Below are positions 28,693 to 36,556 of a DNA stretch of 64,000 nt, one piece after another. Made by a program: the position numbers and the translations under genes. The notes under the pieces are model-generated. The model saw only the letters and a list, made by a program, of their open reading frames with translations. It was not told where the DNA came from and made no database searches. How positions within the stretch are numbered: the stretch's first letter is position 1; each line of letters starts with the position of its first letter. This DNA is from Anaeromassilibacillus sp. An172. Its GTDB lineage: Bacteria > Bacillota > Clostridia > Oscillospirales > Acutalibacteraceae. The stretch covers positions 18,629 through 82,628 of the forward strand of contig NZ_NFKS01000010.1 in the NCBI RefSeq assembly GCF_002160515.1, in the 5' to 3' direction.

Positions 28693-29523
28693 ATGAACAT
28701 AGTTATAGTCGGACTCGGAATTATCGGCGGAAGCATCGCCAAAGCATTGAAGAAAAATACAGAACACTACATTATCGGCATAGATAAAAACCATGAGGTG
28801 GAGAAAAAAGCTCTCTCAGACGGAGCCATTGACGAAATCGGAGATATAGATTCTCTGGGAATTGCAGACGTTATTTATCTTGCCGTTTATCCCGGTGCGG
28901 CTGTGCAGTATGTGGAAGAAAACGGAAAATATATAAAGCAGGGCGCAATAGTTACCGACACAGCCGGTATAAAATACGAGATATGTCCGGCGCTTGTAGA
29001 GCTTTCCATGGAATATTCCTTTGATTTTGTGGGAAGCCACCCAATGGCAGGCAAGGAGAAAAACGGATATGAAGCCTCAGACCCTGAAATTTTTAAAGGT
29101 GCAAGCTATATCGTTATTCCCTGCGACGCAGACGACAACAGCGTAATCGTTATAAGCGGACTTGCAAGGGCTATGGGCTTCGGCGGAGTTATGATAACCT
29201 CTCCTGCGGAGCACGACAGAATGATTGCCTTTACTTCACAGCTTCCCCATGTGCTTGCCTGCGCCTATGTTATGAGCCCATGCTGTAAAAACCATGTGGG
29301 CTATTCCGCAGGAAGCTACAACGACGTTTCCCGTGTTGCAAACATAAATGCAGAGCTTTGGAGCGAGCTGTTTTTGGAAAACAAGGACAACCTTGTAAAA
29401 GAGCTTGATCTTCTCATTTACAATATAGGAAAAATTAAAAAAGAGATAGAAAACGAAGATAAACAAAAGCTTACGGAGCTTTTGGCAGAAGGCAGAAAAA
29501 TCAAGGAGGAGCTGGGAGAATGA
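28693..29523 (+). CDS. tyrA: prephenate dehydrogenase
   Basis: Makes 4-hydroxyphenylpyruvate for tyrosine. The start is ATG 28693 (GGGAGAAG ribosome site), giving 276 residues starting MNIVIVGLGIIGGSIAKALK, the Rossmann dinucleotide motif; the GTG at 28666 is not used. Other motifs: VTDTAGIK, FVGSHPMAGKE and HDRMIAFTSQLPH. No C-terminal ACT domain. Overlaps aroB by 4 bases. Confidence 0.95.
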   Translation: MNIVIVGLGIIGGSIAKALKKNTEHYIIGIDKNHEVEKKALSDGAIDEIGDIDSLGIADVIYLAVYPGAAVQYVEENGKYIKQGAIVTDTAGIKYEICPALVELSMEYSFDFVGSHPMAGKEKNGYEASDPEIFKGASYIVIPCDADDNSVIVISGLARAMGFGGVMITSPAEHDRMIAFTSQLPHVLACAYVMSPCCKNHVGYSAGSYNDVSRVANINAELWSELFLENKDNLVKELDLLIYNIGKIKKEIENEDKQKLTELLAEGRKIKEELGE

Positions 29524-30572
29524 AAGCCGTAAGGGTTGAAACCGGACGACCTTATGATATCCTCATAGAAAGAGGACTTATTAAAAAATGCGGAGAAATC
29601 ATAAAGGAAATTACAAAGGCTGTTAGAATAGCAGTTATAACCGACAGCAATGTGTCGCCTATATACGCAGAAACCGTAAAAACTTCCCTCAAAGAAGCTG
29701 GATTTGCAGTTACGGTTTTTGCCTTTGAAGCCGGAGAACAGTCAAAAGGCATTGAAACAATCTGTCATATGTACGACTGTCTTGCTGACAACAACTTTAC
29801 AAGACAGGATATGATTGTGGCTTTGGGCGGCGGAGTAACAGGCGATATGGCAGGCTTTGCTGCGGCAACCTACCTGAGAGGAATCGAGTTTGTTCAGATA
29901 CCTACATCTTTGCTTGCTCAGGTTGACAGCTCCGTAGGCGGCAAAACAGGCTTTGACATAAAGCAGGGTAAAAACCTTGTAGGAGCCTTTTGGCAGCCGT
30001 CTTTGGTTATTATCGACCCGGACACAATAGACACACTTCCAAAGCACTTTGTAAGCGACGGAATGGCAGAGGTTATAAAGTACGGTTGTATAAAGGACAA
30101 GGAGTTCTTTAACTTCCTTAAAAACGAGGACGCTTTTGAAAATATCGACGAGGTTATATACAAGTGCGTTAAAATAAAGCGTGACGTGGTTTCAGCCGAC
30201 GAGCATGAAAAAGGGGAGAGAATGTTATTAAACTTCGGACATACCCTGGGTCATGCTCTTGAAAAGTTAGGCGATTTTAAAACCCTCAGTCACGGCGAAG
30301 CGGTTGCAATAGGAATGGTTATGATGACCGCCGCTTCCGAAAAGGCAGGACTTACAAAGGGCGGAACCTGCAAGAAGATTGCAAAGGTCTGCCGCAAATA
30401 CGGACTGCCTATAGAAAATCCCGAAAAGTCACAGGATATAGCTTTGGCGGCTCTCAACGATAAAAAGAGCAGCGGCAACAGCATAAATCTTGTGCTTATA
30501 AGCGAGATTGGAAAAAGTTTTGTTAAGAAAATTCCCCATGAAGAATTGGCGGAATTTATCAAGGTGGATTGA
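29520..30572 (+). CDS. aroB: 3-dehydroquinate synthase
   Basis: NAD- and metal-dependent cyclase, second step of the shikimate pathway. The 350 residues show EAGEQSKG, ALGGGVTGDMAGFAAATYLRG, IPTSLLAQVDSSVGGKTGFD, and metal ligands in NFGHTLGHALEKL and SHGEAVAIGM. Start by ATGA overlap with tyrA. Six bases separate it from aroA. Confidence 0.96.
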   Translation: MKAVRVETGRPYDILIERGLIKKCGEIIKEITKAVRIAVITDSNVSPIYAETVKTSLKEAGFAVTVFAFEAGEQSKGIETICHMYDCLADNNFTRQDMIVALGGGVTGDMAGFAAATYLRGIEFVQIPTSLLAQVDSSVGGKTGFDIKQGKNLVGAFWQPSLVIIDPDTIDTLPKHFVSDGMAEVIKYGCIKDKEFFNFLKNEDAFENIDEVIYKCVKIKRDVVSADEHEKGERMLLNFGHTLGHALEKLGDFKTLSHGEAVAIGMVMMTAASEKAGLTKGGTCKKIAKVCRKYGLPIENPEKSQDIALAALNDKKSSGNSINLVLISEIGKSFVKKIPHEELAEFIKVD

Positions 30573-30578
30573 TTAAAT

Positions 30579-31850
30579 ATGACGACAGCAATGTTTACTC
30601 CCTCTTTTCTCAAAGGGGAGGTAACTGTTCCCCCGTCAAAAAGCGATGTTCACAGGGCGGTGCTTTGCGCCGCCCTTGCTAAAGGAATAAGCAGAATTGA
30701 GCCTGTTGCCCTTTCAAAGGACATAAAGGCAACAATAGACTGTGTAACCGCCATGGGGGCAAAAACAAGATTTGAGGGCGACGCCCTTATTGTGGACGGC
30801 AGAGAGATGTTTTCAAATAAAAGCTGCCGCCTCCACTGCTGTGAAAGCGGCTCAACCCTGAGATTTGTAATACCCATTGCGGCGGCAGGCGGTATTGACG
30901 CCCTGTTTACCGGAGAGGGACGGCTTCCGGAAAGACCTATCGGCATATACACGGAATTTCTTCCAAAAGCCGGAGTTAAGTGCATAACCTCAGGCGGACT
31001 GCCCTTTGAGATTTCAGGACAGCTTCAAAGCGGAGATTTTTCTCTTCCGGGAAATATAAGCTCTCAGTTTATAACAGGACTGCTTTTAAGCCTTCCTTTG
31101 CTTTCCGGCAACAGCCGCATTATTTTGACCACAGAGCTTGAAAGCGAGGGCTATGTAACTTTAACACTTGATGTTATGAAAAAATTCGGTGTAGAGGCTC
31201 AGAGAACCGATTACGGCTACTTTATAAAGGGAAATCAGCAGTATACCGCCGCAGACTATAAAACCCAGGGTGACTGGTCACAGGCGGCGTTTTTCATCTG
31301 CGCCGGCGCAATAAACGGCAATGTGACTGTGAAAGGCGTTTCCCAAAGCTCATCCCAGAGAGATAAGGATATCTGCGACCTTGTGAAAGATTTCGGTGCA
31401 GATATAAGCTGGGGCGAGGATTTTGTAAAGGTGAGAAAAAGCTCTCTCCATGGAATAAAAATAGACGCAAGACAGATTCCGGATATAGTTCCGGTTTTGG
31501 CAGTGACCGCCGCCTATGCTCAGGGCGAAACTGTGATTTACAATGCAGAAAGACTGAGAATAAAGGAAAGCGACCGTTTGCAGGCGATTTCACAGGCTGT
31601 AAATGCCTGCGGCGGAGATATAGAGGAAACAGAGGACGGACTTATCATAAGGGGAGTGAAGTCTTTAAAAGGCGGAAAAGCTCTGGGATGCAACGACCAC
31701 AGAATTGTTATGTCTATGGCGACAGCGGCTGTGGGAAGTGAAAAAGAGATTTATGTAACCGACCCTATGAGCATAAACAAGTCCTATCCTGATTTCTTTG
31801 AGGACTACAATAGTTTGGGAGGTAAAGCAGATGTCATCGACTTGGGGTGA
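30579..31850 (+). CDS. aroA: 5-enolpyruvylshikimate-3-phosphate synthase
   Basis: Transfers enolpyruvyl from PEP to shikimate 3-phosphate. The 423 residues show VPPSKSDVHRAVLCAAL, ESGSTLRFVIPIAAA, GRLPERPI, SSQFITGLLLSLP, RIKESDRLQA and NDHRIVMSMA. The LRF/GSTLR segment lacks the plant-type NAGTAMR. It overlaps aroC by 20 bases. Confidence 0.96.
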   Translation: MTTAMFTPSFLKGEVTVPPSKSDVHRAVLCAALAKGISRIEPVALSKDIKATIDCVTAMGAKTRFEGDALIVDGREMFSNKSCRLHCCESGSTLRFVIPIAAAGGIDALFTGEGRLPERPIGIYTEFLPKAGVKCITSGGLPFEISGQLQSGDFSLPGNISSQFITGLLLSLPLLSGNSRIILTTELESEGYVTLTLDVMKKFGVEAQRTDYGYFIKGNQQYTAADYKTQGDWSQAAFFICAGAINGNVTVKGVSQSSSQRDKDICDLVKDFGADISWGEDFVKVRKSSLHGIKIDARQIPDIVPVLAVTAAYAQGETVIYNAERLRIKESDRLQAISQAVNACGGDIEETEDGLIIRGVKSLKGGKALGCNDHRIVMSMATAAVGSEKEIYVTDPMSINKSYPDFFEDYNSLGGKADVIDLG

Positions 31851-32910
31851 TAAAATAAAAATCTCCGTTTTCGGAGAAAGTCACGGAAAGGGAATAGGCG
31901 TTGTTATAGATGGTCTTCCATCCGGACACAAAATAGATATGGAACAGGTCTACGAGCAGATGGCAAGACGAGCTCCCGGCAAGGACAAGACAGCCACGCC
32001 AAGATTTGAAACCGACATTCCCACAGTTCTTTCGGGAATGTTAAACGACGTGACAACAGGTGCGCCAATCTGCGCAGTTATTGAAAACAACAACACAAAA
32101 AGCGGAGATTACAGCAATTTGCTGGACTGTCCAAGACCGGGACACAGCGATTATCCCGCCTATGTGAGATATAAAGGACAAAACGATATAAGAGGCGGCG
32201 GACATTTCTCCGGACGTCTTACAGCTCCCATAGTTTTTGCAGGTGCTTTGTGCCGTCAGATTTTGGAAAAGCAGGGCATCCATATAGCCGCTCACATTGC
32301 TTCCGTTGGCTCTGTAAAGGATAAAAGCTTTTACGATTTGGGAGTTTTTCCAGATGAAAATATTTTAAAAGAGCTTTCAAAGAGCCGCTTTGCCCTTATC
32401 GATAAGGACATTGAGGAAAACATAAGACAGGAAGTAGCCAATGCCGCTGAAAAAGGCGACAGCGTAGGCGGAACTGTAGAGTGCATTGTAACAGGAGTAA
32501 AGGCAGGTTACGGCGACCCAATGTTCGGCGGAGTGGAAAATATTATTTCTTCAATTGTTTTCGGTATTCCTGCAATAAAGGGTATCGAGTTCGGAAAGGG
32601 CTTTGAGCTGTCCGAAATGCACGGAAGCGAGAGCAACGACCCCTTTGAAATAATAGACGGAAATATACAGACGAAGTCCAACAACTGCGGAGGAATTTTA
32701 GGCGGCATCACAAACGGTATGCCGATAGTGTTTAAAGCCGCTGTAAAGCCCACAGCGTCCATTTCTATAGAACAGGACACAATAAGCCTCAGCGGAATGA
32801 AAAACGCTAAATTAAGCGTTAAAGGCAGACACGACCCATGCATAGTGCCGAGAGCCGTTCCTGTTGTTGAAGCCGCCGCCGCTTTGGCGGTTGCCCAGCT
32901 TGTTCTGTGA
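31831..32910 (+). CDS. aroC: chorismate synthase
   Basis: FMN-dependent final step to chorismate. From ATG 31831 (TGGGAGGTAAAG ribosome site) it has 359 residues starting MSSTWGDKIKISVFGESHGK; the frame upstream to 31798 is rejected. Motifs: GHSDYPAYVRYKGQNDIRGG, HFSGRLTAPIVFAGA and RHDPCIVPRAVPVVEA. Confidence 0.96.
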   Translation: MSSTWGDKIKISVFGESHGKGIGVVIDGLPSGHKIDMEQVYEQMARRAPGKDKTATPRFETDIPTVLSGMLNDVTTGAPICAVIENNNTKSGDYSNLLDCPRPGHSDYPAYVRYKGQNDIRGGGHFSGRLTAPIVFAGALCRQILEKQGIHIAAHIASVGSVKDKSFYDLGVFPDENILKELSKSRFALIDKDIEENIRQEVANAAEKGDSVGGTVECIVTGVKAGYGDPMFGGVENIISSIVFGIPAIKGIEFGKGFELSEMHGSESNDPFEIIDGNIQTKSNNCGGILGGITNGMPIVFKAAVKPTASISIEQDTISLSGMKNAKLSVKGRHDPCIVPRAVPVVEAAAALAVAQLVL

Positions 32911-32926
32911 TGGGAGTGTTTGTATT

Positions 32927-34048
32927 ATGAGAGATTTAGCCGATATCAGAAAAGAAATTGACGGAATTGATAAAGAGCTTATTGAGCTTTTCAAAAAAAG
33001 AATGGACTGCGCCAAGGCTGTAGGGGAGTACAAGAAAGCAAACAATGTGCCCATACTCAATCAGAAACGTGAGGACGAAATTCTTGACGAGGTTCAGAAA
33101 AAGGGCGGAGAGTACGGCCACTACGCCAGACTTCTTTATGCCAATATTATGGAGCTTTCCCGTGCGTTACAGCACAACATTGTGGGAAGCGGAGAAGCCA
33201 TGCGCAGAACAATAACCGAAGCTGTAAAGGTACTGCCGGAAAAAAATCTGAAAATCGCCTGCCAGGGAATTAAAGGAGCAAACTCCCACGAGGCGGCTAC
33301 AGAGATTTTTCCGCTTTGTCAGCCGGTGTTCTATAAAAAATGGTCTGACGTTTTTGCGGCGGTAGACAAGGGAGAAGCGGACTTTGGTGTACTTCCCGTT
33401 GAAAACTCCACAGCCGGCTCTGTTTCCGATGTTTACGACCTTATTCTTAAAAACAGATTTTATATCGTAAGGGAAAAACAGCTGAAAATAAACCACTGTC
33501 TCTGCGGAATTAAGCAGAGCAGTCTTGAGGATATAGAGCAGGTTTGGTCACATCCTCAGGCTCTTTCACAGTGTTCGGAGTTTATAGCCGAAAACAACAT
33601 GAAAGCCGTTCCATGCTCCAACACAGCGGTGGCGGCAAAGGAAATTTTTGAAGAGAAAAGAATAAACTGCGCCGCAATCTGCTCAGAAAGTGCGGCGGAG
33701 GAATACGGACTGAAGATATTAAAGAGAGATTTCCAAAACAGCAAGGGCAACACAACAAGATTTATCGTGATTTCCAAGAAGCTTTACATTCCAGAAAATG
33801 CCGATAAAATAAGCCTGTGTTTCAGCCTGCCTCACGTTACAGGTTCTCTTTATACCGTGCTTTGCAGATTTAATTCCAGCGGTCTTAACCTTACAAAAAT
33901 AGAGTCAAGACCAATGCCCGACCATAAATTTGAATATCTTTTCTATTTGGATTTTACAGGCAACGTATACAACGACGATGTATTGAACCTGCTTTGTGCT
34001 CTCTCCGAAGAGCTTCCGGAGTTTAGTTTCTTGGGAAACTATTGTTAG
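32927..34048 (+). CDS. pheA: bifunctional chorismate mutase / prephenate dehydratase (P-protein)
   Basis: Makes phenylpyruvate for phenylalanine. From ATG 32927 (TGGGAGTG ribosome site) there are 373 residues: an AroQ mutase helix domain (DLADIRKEIDGIDKELIELF, residues 1-~85), a dehydratase domain (GANSHEAA, LPVENSTAGSV, NTTRFIVISK), and a C-terminal ACT domain (SLPHVTGSLYTVLCRF, LTKIESRPM) that binds Phe in the family. The longer frame from 32864 overlaps aroC and lacks a ribosome site. Last gene of the cluster. Confidence 0.95.
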   Translation: MRDLADIRKEIDGIDKELIELFKKRMDCAKAVGEYKKANNVPILNQKREDEILDEVQKKGGEYGHYARLLYANIMELSRALQHNIVGSGEAMRRTITEAVKVLPEKNLKIACQGIKGANSHEAATEIFPLCQPVFYKKWSDVFAAVDKGEADFGVLPVENSTAGSVSDVYDLILKNRFYIVREKQLKINHCLCGIKQSSLEDIEQVWSHPQALSQCSEFIAENNMKAVPCSNTAVAAKEIFEEKRINCAAICSESAAEEYGLKILKRDFQNSKGNTTRFIVISKKLYIPENADKISLCFSLPHVTGSLYTVLCRFNSSGLNLTKIESRPMPDHKFEYLFYLDFTGNVYNDDVLNLLCALSEELPEFSFLGNYC

Positions 34049-34058
34049 AACAAAAAAA

Positions 34059-34121
34059 TTTGGGATTCCCAAGGGACCACTGTCCCTTGGGCTGGTGGTT
34101 TGGAGGACAGCGTCCTCCAAG
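34059..34121 (+). repeat. two-hairpin dispersed repeat family C, copy 3
   Basis: TTTGGGATT, hairpin CCCAAGGGA-CCACTG-TCCCTTGGG (34068-34091), linker GCTGGTGGT, hairpin TTGGAGGAC-AGC-GTCCTCCAA (34100-34120). Compared with copies 1 and 2 both stems differ by paired changes. Ten bases after the pheA stop. Confidence 0.85.
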
Positions 34122-34180
34122 GTCTTATTTACTTTTCACTAACTATTAACAAAGAGTCTTTTAAATTAAAAAATATACGA

Positions 34181-34229
34181 AATCCCCCGACTTTGTTTCA
34201 GATATCACTGAAATATAAGCCGGGGGATT
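34181..34229 (+). terminator. hairpin, likely terminator of the aromatic cluster
   Basis: AATCCCCCG (34181-34189) pairs with CGGGGGATT (34221-34229), with an inner TTTCAG/CTGAAA stem; followed by CTTATTT. Confidence 0.7.
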
Positions 34230-34252
34230 CTTATTTGGAGGTGCAATTTTGT

Positions 34253-34414
34253 ATGTTAATCATGTCATATTTTCGCTCTTTTATCTTTCGGATTTTATCT
34301 TCGGGACTGCAAAAAATAAAATCAGAAAAACAAAACAGAAAAGAAAGCAAACGGAAAGGGAACTTTAATTTAATACAGGATCAAATCAAAGTTCCCTTAA
34401 CAAAATGGAAGTAA
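34253..34414 (+). CDS. possible 53-residue basic peptide (doubtful)
   Basis: ATG 34253 follows TGGAGGTG by about 10 bases. The peptide starts MLIMSYFRSFIFRILSSGLQ and continues with many Lys and Arg. Its second half is the hairpin at 34356-34398, which argues for RNA structure rather than protein. No family is recognised. Listed because the ribosome site is good; it may be chance. Confidence 0.25.
   Translation: MLIMSYFRSFIFRILSSGLQKIKSEKQNRKESKRKGNFNLIQDQIKVPLTKWK
34356..34398. terminator. hairpin, possible terminator on either strand
   Basis: AAGGGAACTTT (34356-34366) pairs with AAAGTTCCCTT (34388-34398). On the minus strand a T-rich tract follows, so it could end the transcript from the promoter at 35284. 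Confidence 0.5.
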
Positions 34415-35049
34415 CATAATTAAAACCTTAGTCTCCTATCATTAAAATATATTTAAACTATTACAATATCTGTTTTTCAGGGGCTCTTCAACTGTTTTAT
34501 TGAGATTTTAAAACACTGCTGTTGAAGATTTGGATATTGTTTAAGGAAGGTTTATTTACAAGTCTTACTTTAACTGATTTTTCTAAAACACATATTATCA
34601 AATTAAAACAATCTTTAAACTGTATCTAAACAGCAACTTGATAATTTATTTAACAACCATTGGTCTCAACCTTTCGCTTTATGATTTTGTAAAGCTTATG
34701 CAGATCTGTTATTATTTTCAGTAGGCTTTTAATCAATCTATATCCGGGTACACCATAAATTGTAAAGGAAATATGTAAGGCATTTTGATTTTTTGATTGT
34801 TTCTGATTTTAAAATATGTTTTTGAATTGATAATTAAAATAAGTTTCAGCTTAGAAATATTCTTGATGTTACGTTACGCTCTTATCTCAAATTAAAACTC
34901 CGAATATTTCGTAAACAGCAATCTTTAATATAAACAAGCCTTCATAAATTTATTTTTACCGAACAACTTATTTCCAATTACCTTTTGAAAACACATATTT
35001 GCGTTTTTTAATTAGCAATTTGATTTGCTTGAATTATATTTGATGCTGT
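34415..35049. other. AT-rich stretch without a clear gene; weak coding remnant on the minus strand
   Basis: No ordinary gene is seen. On the minus strand an open frame of 52 codons without ATG runs from 34808 to the stop at 34650-34652 and reads like protein (for example ISFTIYGVPGYRLIKSLLK then KLYKIIKRKVETNGC), which may be the end of a decayed gene. The remainder has many stops in all frames. It lies downstream of the promoter at 35256-35284 and could be the body of an untranslated RNA. Confidence 0.35.
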
Positions 35050-35103
35050 TTACCTAACTGAAATTGCCAGCAGGTGAAACCCCTTTTCATAATGTTTTCT
35101 CAT
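35050..35103 (-). CDS. possible 17-residue peptide
   Basis: Minus-strand ATG 35103 with AAGGAG at 35116-35111, 7 bases away. It encodes MRKHYEKGFHLLAISVR and a TAA stop. An in-frame ATG two codons upstream is too close to the ribosome site. Second tiny ORF after the perfect promoter at 35284. Unknown; a leader or signalling peptide or the start of a decayed gene are possible. Confidence 0.35.
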   Translation of the reverse strand: MRKHYEKGFHLLAISVR

Positions 35104-35142
35104 GGGCATTCTCCTTAAATACAACTTCTCAAAACATGGACA

Positions 35143-35178
35143 TCAAAGCTGTGAATCTGTTCCTTCTGATATTCTCAT
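35143..35178 (-). CDS. possible 11-residue peptide
   Basis: Minus-strand ATG 35178 with GAGGTGAG ending 6 bases upstream. It encodes MRISEGTDSQL and a TGA stop. First tiny ORF after the promoter at 35284, ~70 bases from its -10. Too short to judge by composition; kept because promoter, ribosome site and spacing are all in order. Confidence 0.3.
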   Translation of the reverse strand: MRISEGTDSQL

Positions 35179-35255
35179 TGGACTCACCTCGTAAATAAAA
35201 AACAACTAAATCAACTTTAAATATTGAATTGGAAGATTTCCTTTTGTTTGACTTA

Positions 35256-35284
35256 ATTATATACTATAAAAAGGGATTTGTCAA
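35256..35284 (-). promoter_or_regulatory. perfect consensus promoter with no ordinary gene downstream
   Basis: Minus strand TTGACA (35284-35279), exactly 17 bp, TATAAT (35261-35256). Points left into the 1.2-kb gene-poor stretch. Confidence 0.82.
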
Positions 35285-35455
35285 TAGTTTTTATTAAAAA
35301 AATAATAAAATTTTTTCAACATGTTTTTAACTTATGTAAAAAGTTAATAAAGAACAGCTTGTTCAAGTAATGTGAAAATTATGTCATATAAAACCCTTTA
35401 AAGTCGAAAAAACACCAAAAAAAGGCATTACAAACAATTCGCATCTGCAAATAGT

Positions 35456-35965
35456 TTATAATGCCATGTACATGGGAATACATCCTTCAAGAAATCTTTT
35501 TTCAGAAGGGCGCATAAATTTTTCAAATTCTTTAAAACCGCTCCGTATATAAAAGTTTACCGCCTCTGGCACTGAGTACAAAACAATCCTAGAAGCACCG
35601 CAGTAATTTTCAGTAAAGTGATATATAAATGCAATTATTTTATCAAGACAATATTCGCTCCATTTGTAATTGTCAACATTTGGATATGATTTATGTTGAT
35701 AATCTTCTGAAACAGCGAACATCTTTATTTCAACAGCGGGAATAATTTGAATTCTGATACCGGATTCAATCATTATTCCGGTGCAGCATAATGACACCAG
35801 TGCAACGACACGGTCATTATTTATAAACCCGAAAGTTGTAACATCATCATCGTCAATAGCCTTGTGCTTAAAGTAATCATCTATAACATCTTTACCACAC
35901 TGAAATTTATTTAACAATAGCGAGGGAATATCTTTTATATTTACAAGTTCTTTTTGAGTATTCAT
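35456..35965 (-). CDS. GNAT-fold acetyltransferase-like protein, candidate toxin
   Basis: 169 residues; a GNAT-like fold is suggested by VALVSLCCTGIMIES, VEIKMFAVSEDYQHKSY and the C-terminal RIVLYSVPEAVNFYIRSGFK, where FYIRSGF matches the usual GNAT FYxxxGF. The canonical acetyl-CoA loop (QxxGxG) is not clear. It overlaps a small upstream gene by 4 bases (ATGA), the layout of GNAT toxin-antitoxin pairs, but here it is only a candidate. A GGCATTA/TAATGCC hairpin at its end (35424-35466) may be its terminator. Confidence 0.65.
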   Translation of the reverse strand: MNTQKELVNIKDIPSLLLNKFQCGKDVIDDYFKHKAIDDDDVTTFGFINNDRVVALVSLCCTGIMIESGIRIQIIPAVEIKMFAVSEDYQHKSYPNVDNYKWSEYCLDKIIAFIYHFTENYCGASRIVLYSVPEAVNFYIRSGFKEFEKFMRPSEKRFLEGCIPMYMAL

Positions 35966-36174
35966 TTTTCAATATGTGTTAAATCATTTATTTTTTTATC
36001 TAAATACTTAATTTCATCGTCATCAGTATTTTTACCGGAAAGTAAGGCGCACTGACGCAGACGTTTAAATTTTTTTAAAAGCATTTCGGTATCAGGTTTT
36101 TCACTGAGAAATTCCTGAGATTTTTCACTGCTTACGAAAAAAGCTAAATCCTTTGGTTTTGAAATTACAGCCAT
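35962..36174 (-). CDS. small partner protein of the GNAT gene, candidate antitoxin
   Basis: 70 residues from ATG 36174, preceded by AGGAGGAATG; a longer frame to 36243 lacks a ribosome site. It begins MAVISKPKDLAFFVSSEKSQ and continues as a charged helical protein (KKFKRLRQCALLSG, DEIKYLDKKINDLTHIEK). No named family is recognised and no clear DNA-binding fold is seen. The 4-base overlap with the acetyltransferase gene implies coupled translation. Confidence 0.65.
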   Translation of the reverse strand: MAVISKPKDLAFFVSSEKSQEFLSEKPDTEMLLKKFKRLRQCALLSGKNTDDDEIKYLDKKINDLTHIEK

Positions 36175-36314
36175 CTTACATTCCTCCTGTCGTTTAATAT
36201 TATCCCTCATATAAATCATAACACCTCTGGTCAAAAAAATCAATAAATTATACTAATTATATAATATTATAATATTGTGAACAGGGGATTATGCATTTAT
36301 GAAAGATGATAAAC

Positions 36315-36344
36315 AAAAAAGCATCTGCAAATTGCAGATGCTTT
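36315..36344 (-). terminator. terminator of tRNA-Arg(ACG)
   Basis: GCATCTGCAA/TTGCAGATGC hairpin (36321-36341) followed on the minus strand by TTTTTTGTTT. Confidence 0.85.
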
Positions 36345-36421
36345 TGGCGCGCTGTAAGGGACTCGAACCCCTGACCTACTGGTTCGTAGCCAGTCACTCT
36401 ATCCAGCTGAGCTAACAGCGC
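36345..36421 (-). tRNA. tRNA-Arg (anticodon ACG)
   Basis: Minus-strand 77-nt cloverleaf with encoded CCA. Acceptor GCGCTGT/ACAGCGC, anticodon stem ACTGG/CCAGT with loop CTACGAA, T arm CAGGG-GTTCGAG-CCC. ACG (inosine-modified in the family) reads CGU/C/A. Confidence 0.95.
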
Positions 36422-36451
36422 ATTTTGCGGCTCTTTCCGAACCGCTATAGT

Positions 36452-36480
36452 ATAATATCACAAACCAAAGGAAAAATCAA
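36452..36480 (-). promoter_or_regulatory. promoter of tRNA-Arg(ACG)
   Basis: Minus strand TTGATT (36480-36475), 17 bp, TATTAT (36457-36452). Confidence 0.7.
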
Positions 36481-36556
36481 GTGTTTTTTTATTTTTTTTA
36501 CGATCTCTCAAATAATCTGTAGTATTAACCTTATTTTTATTTAAGATAACGGAAAA

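Noticed and set aside
31294..31593. 99-codon minus-strand ORF inside aroA
   Set aside because: Antisense shadow of aroA with Arg/Ser/Leu-rich, low-quality composition.
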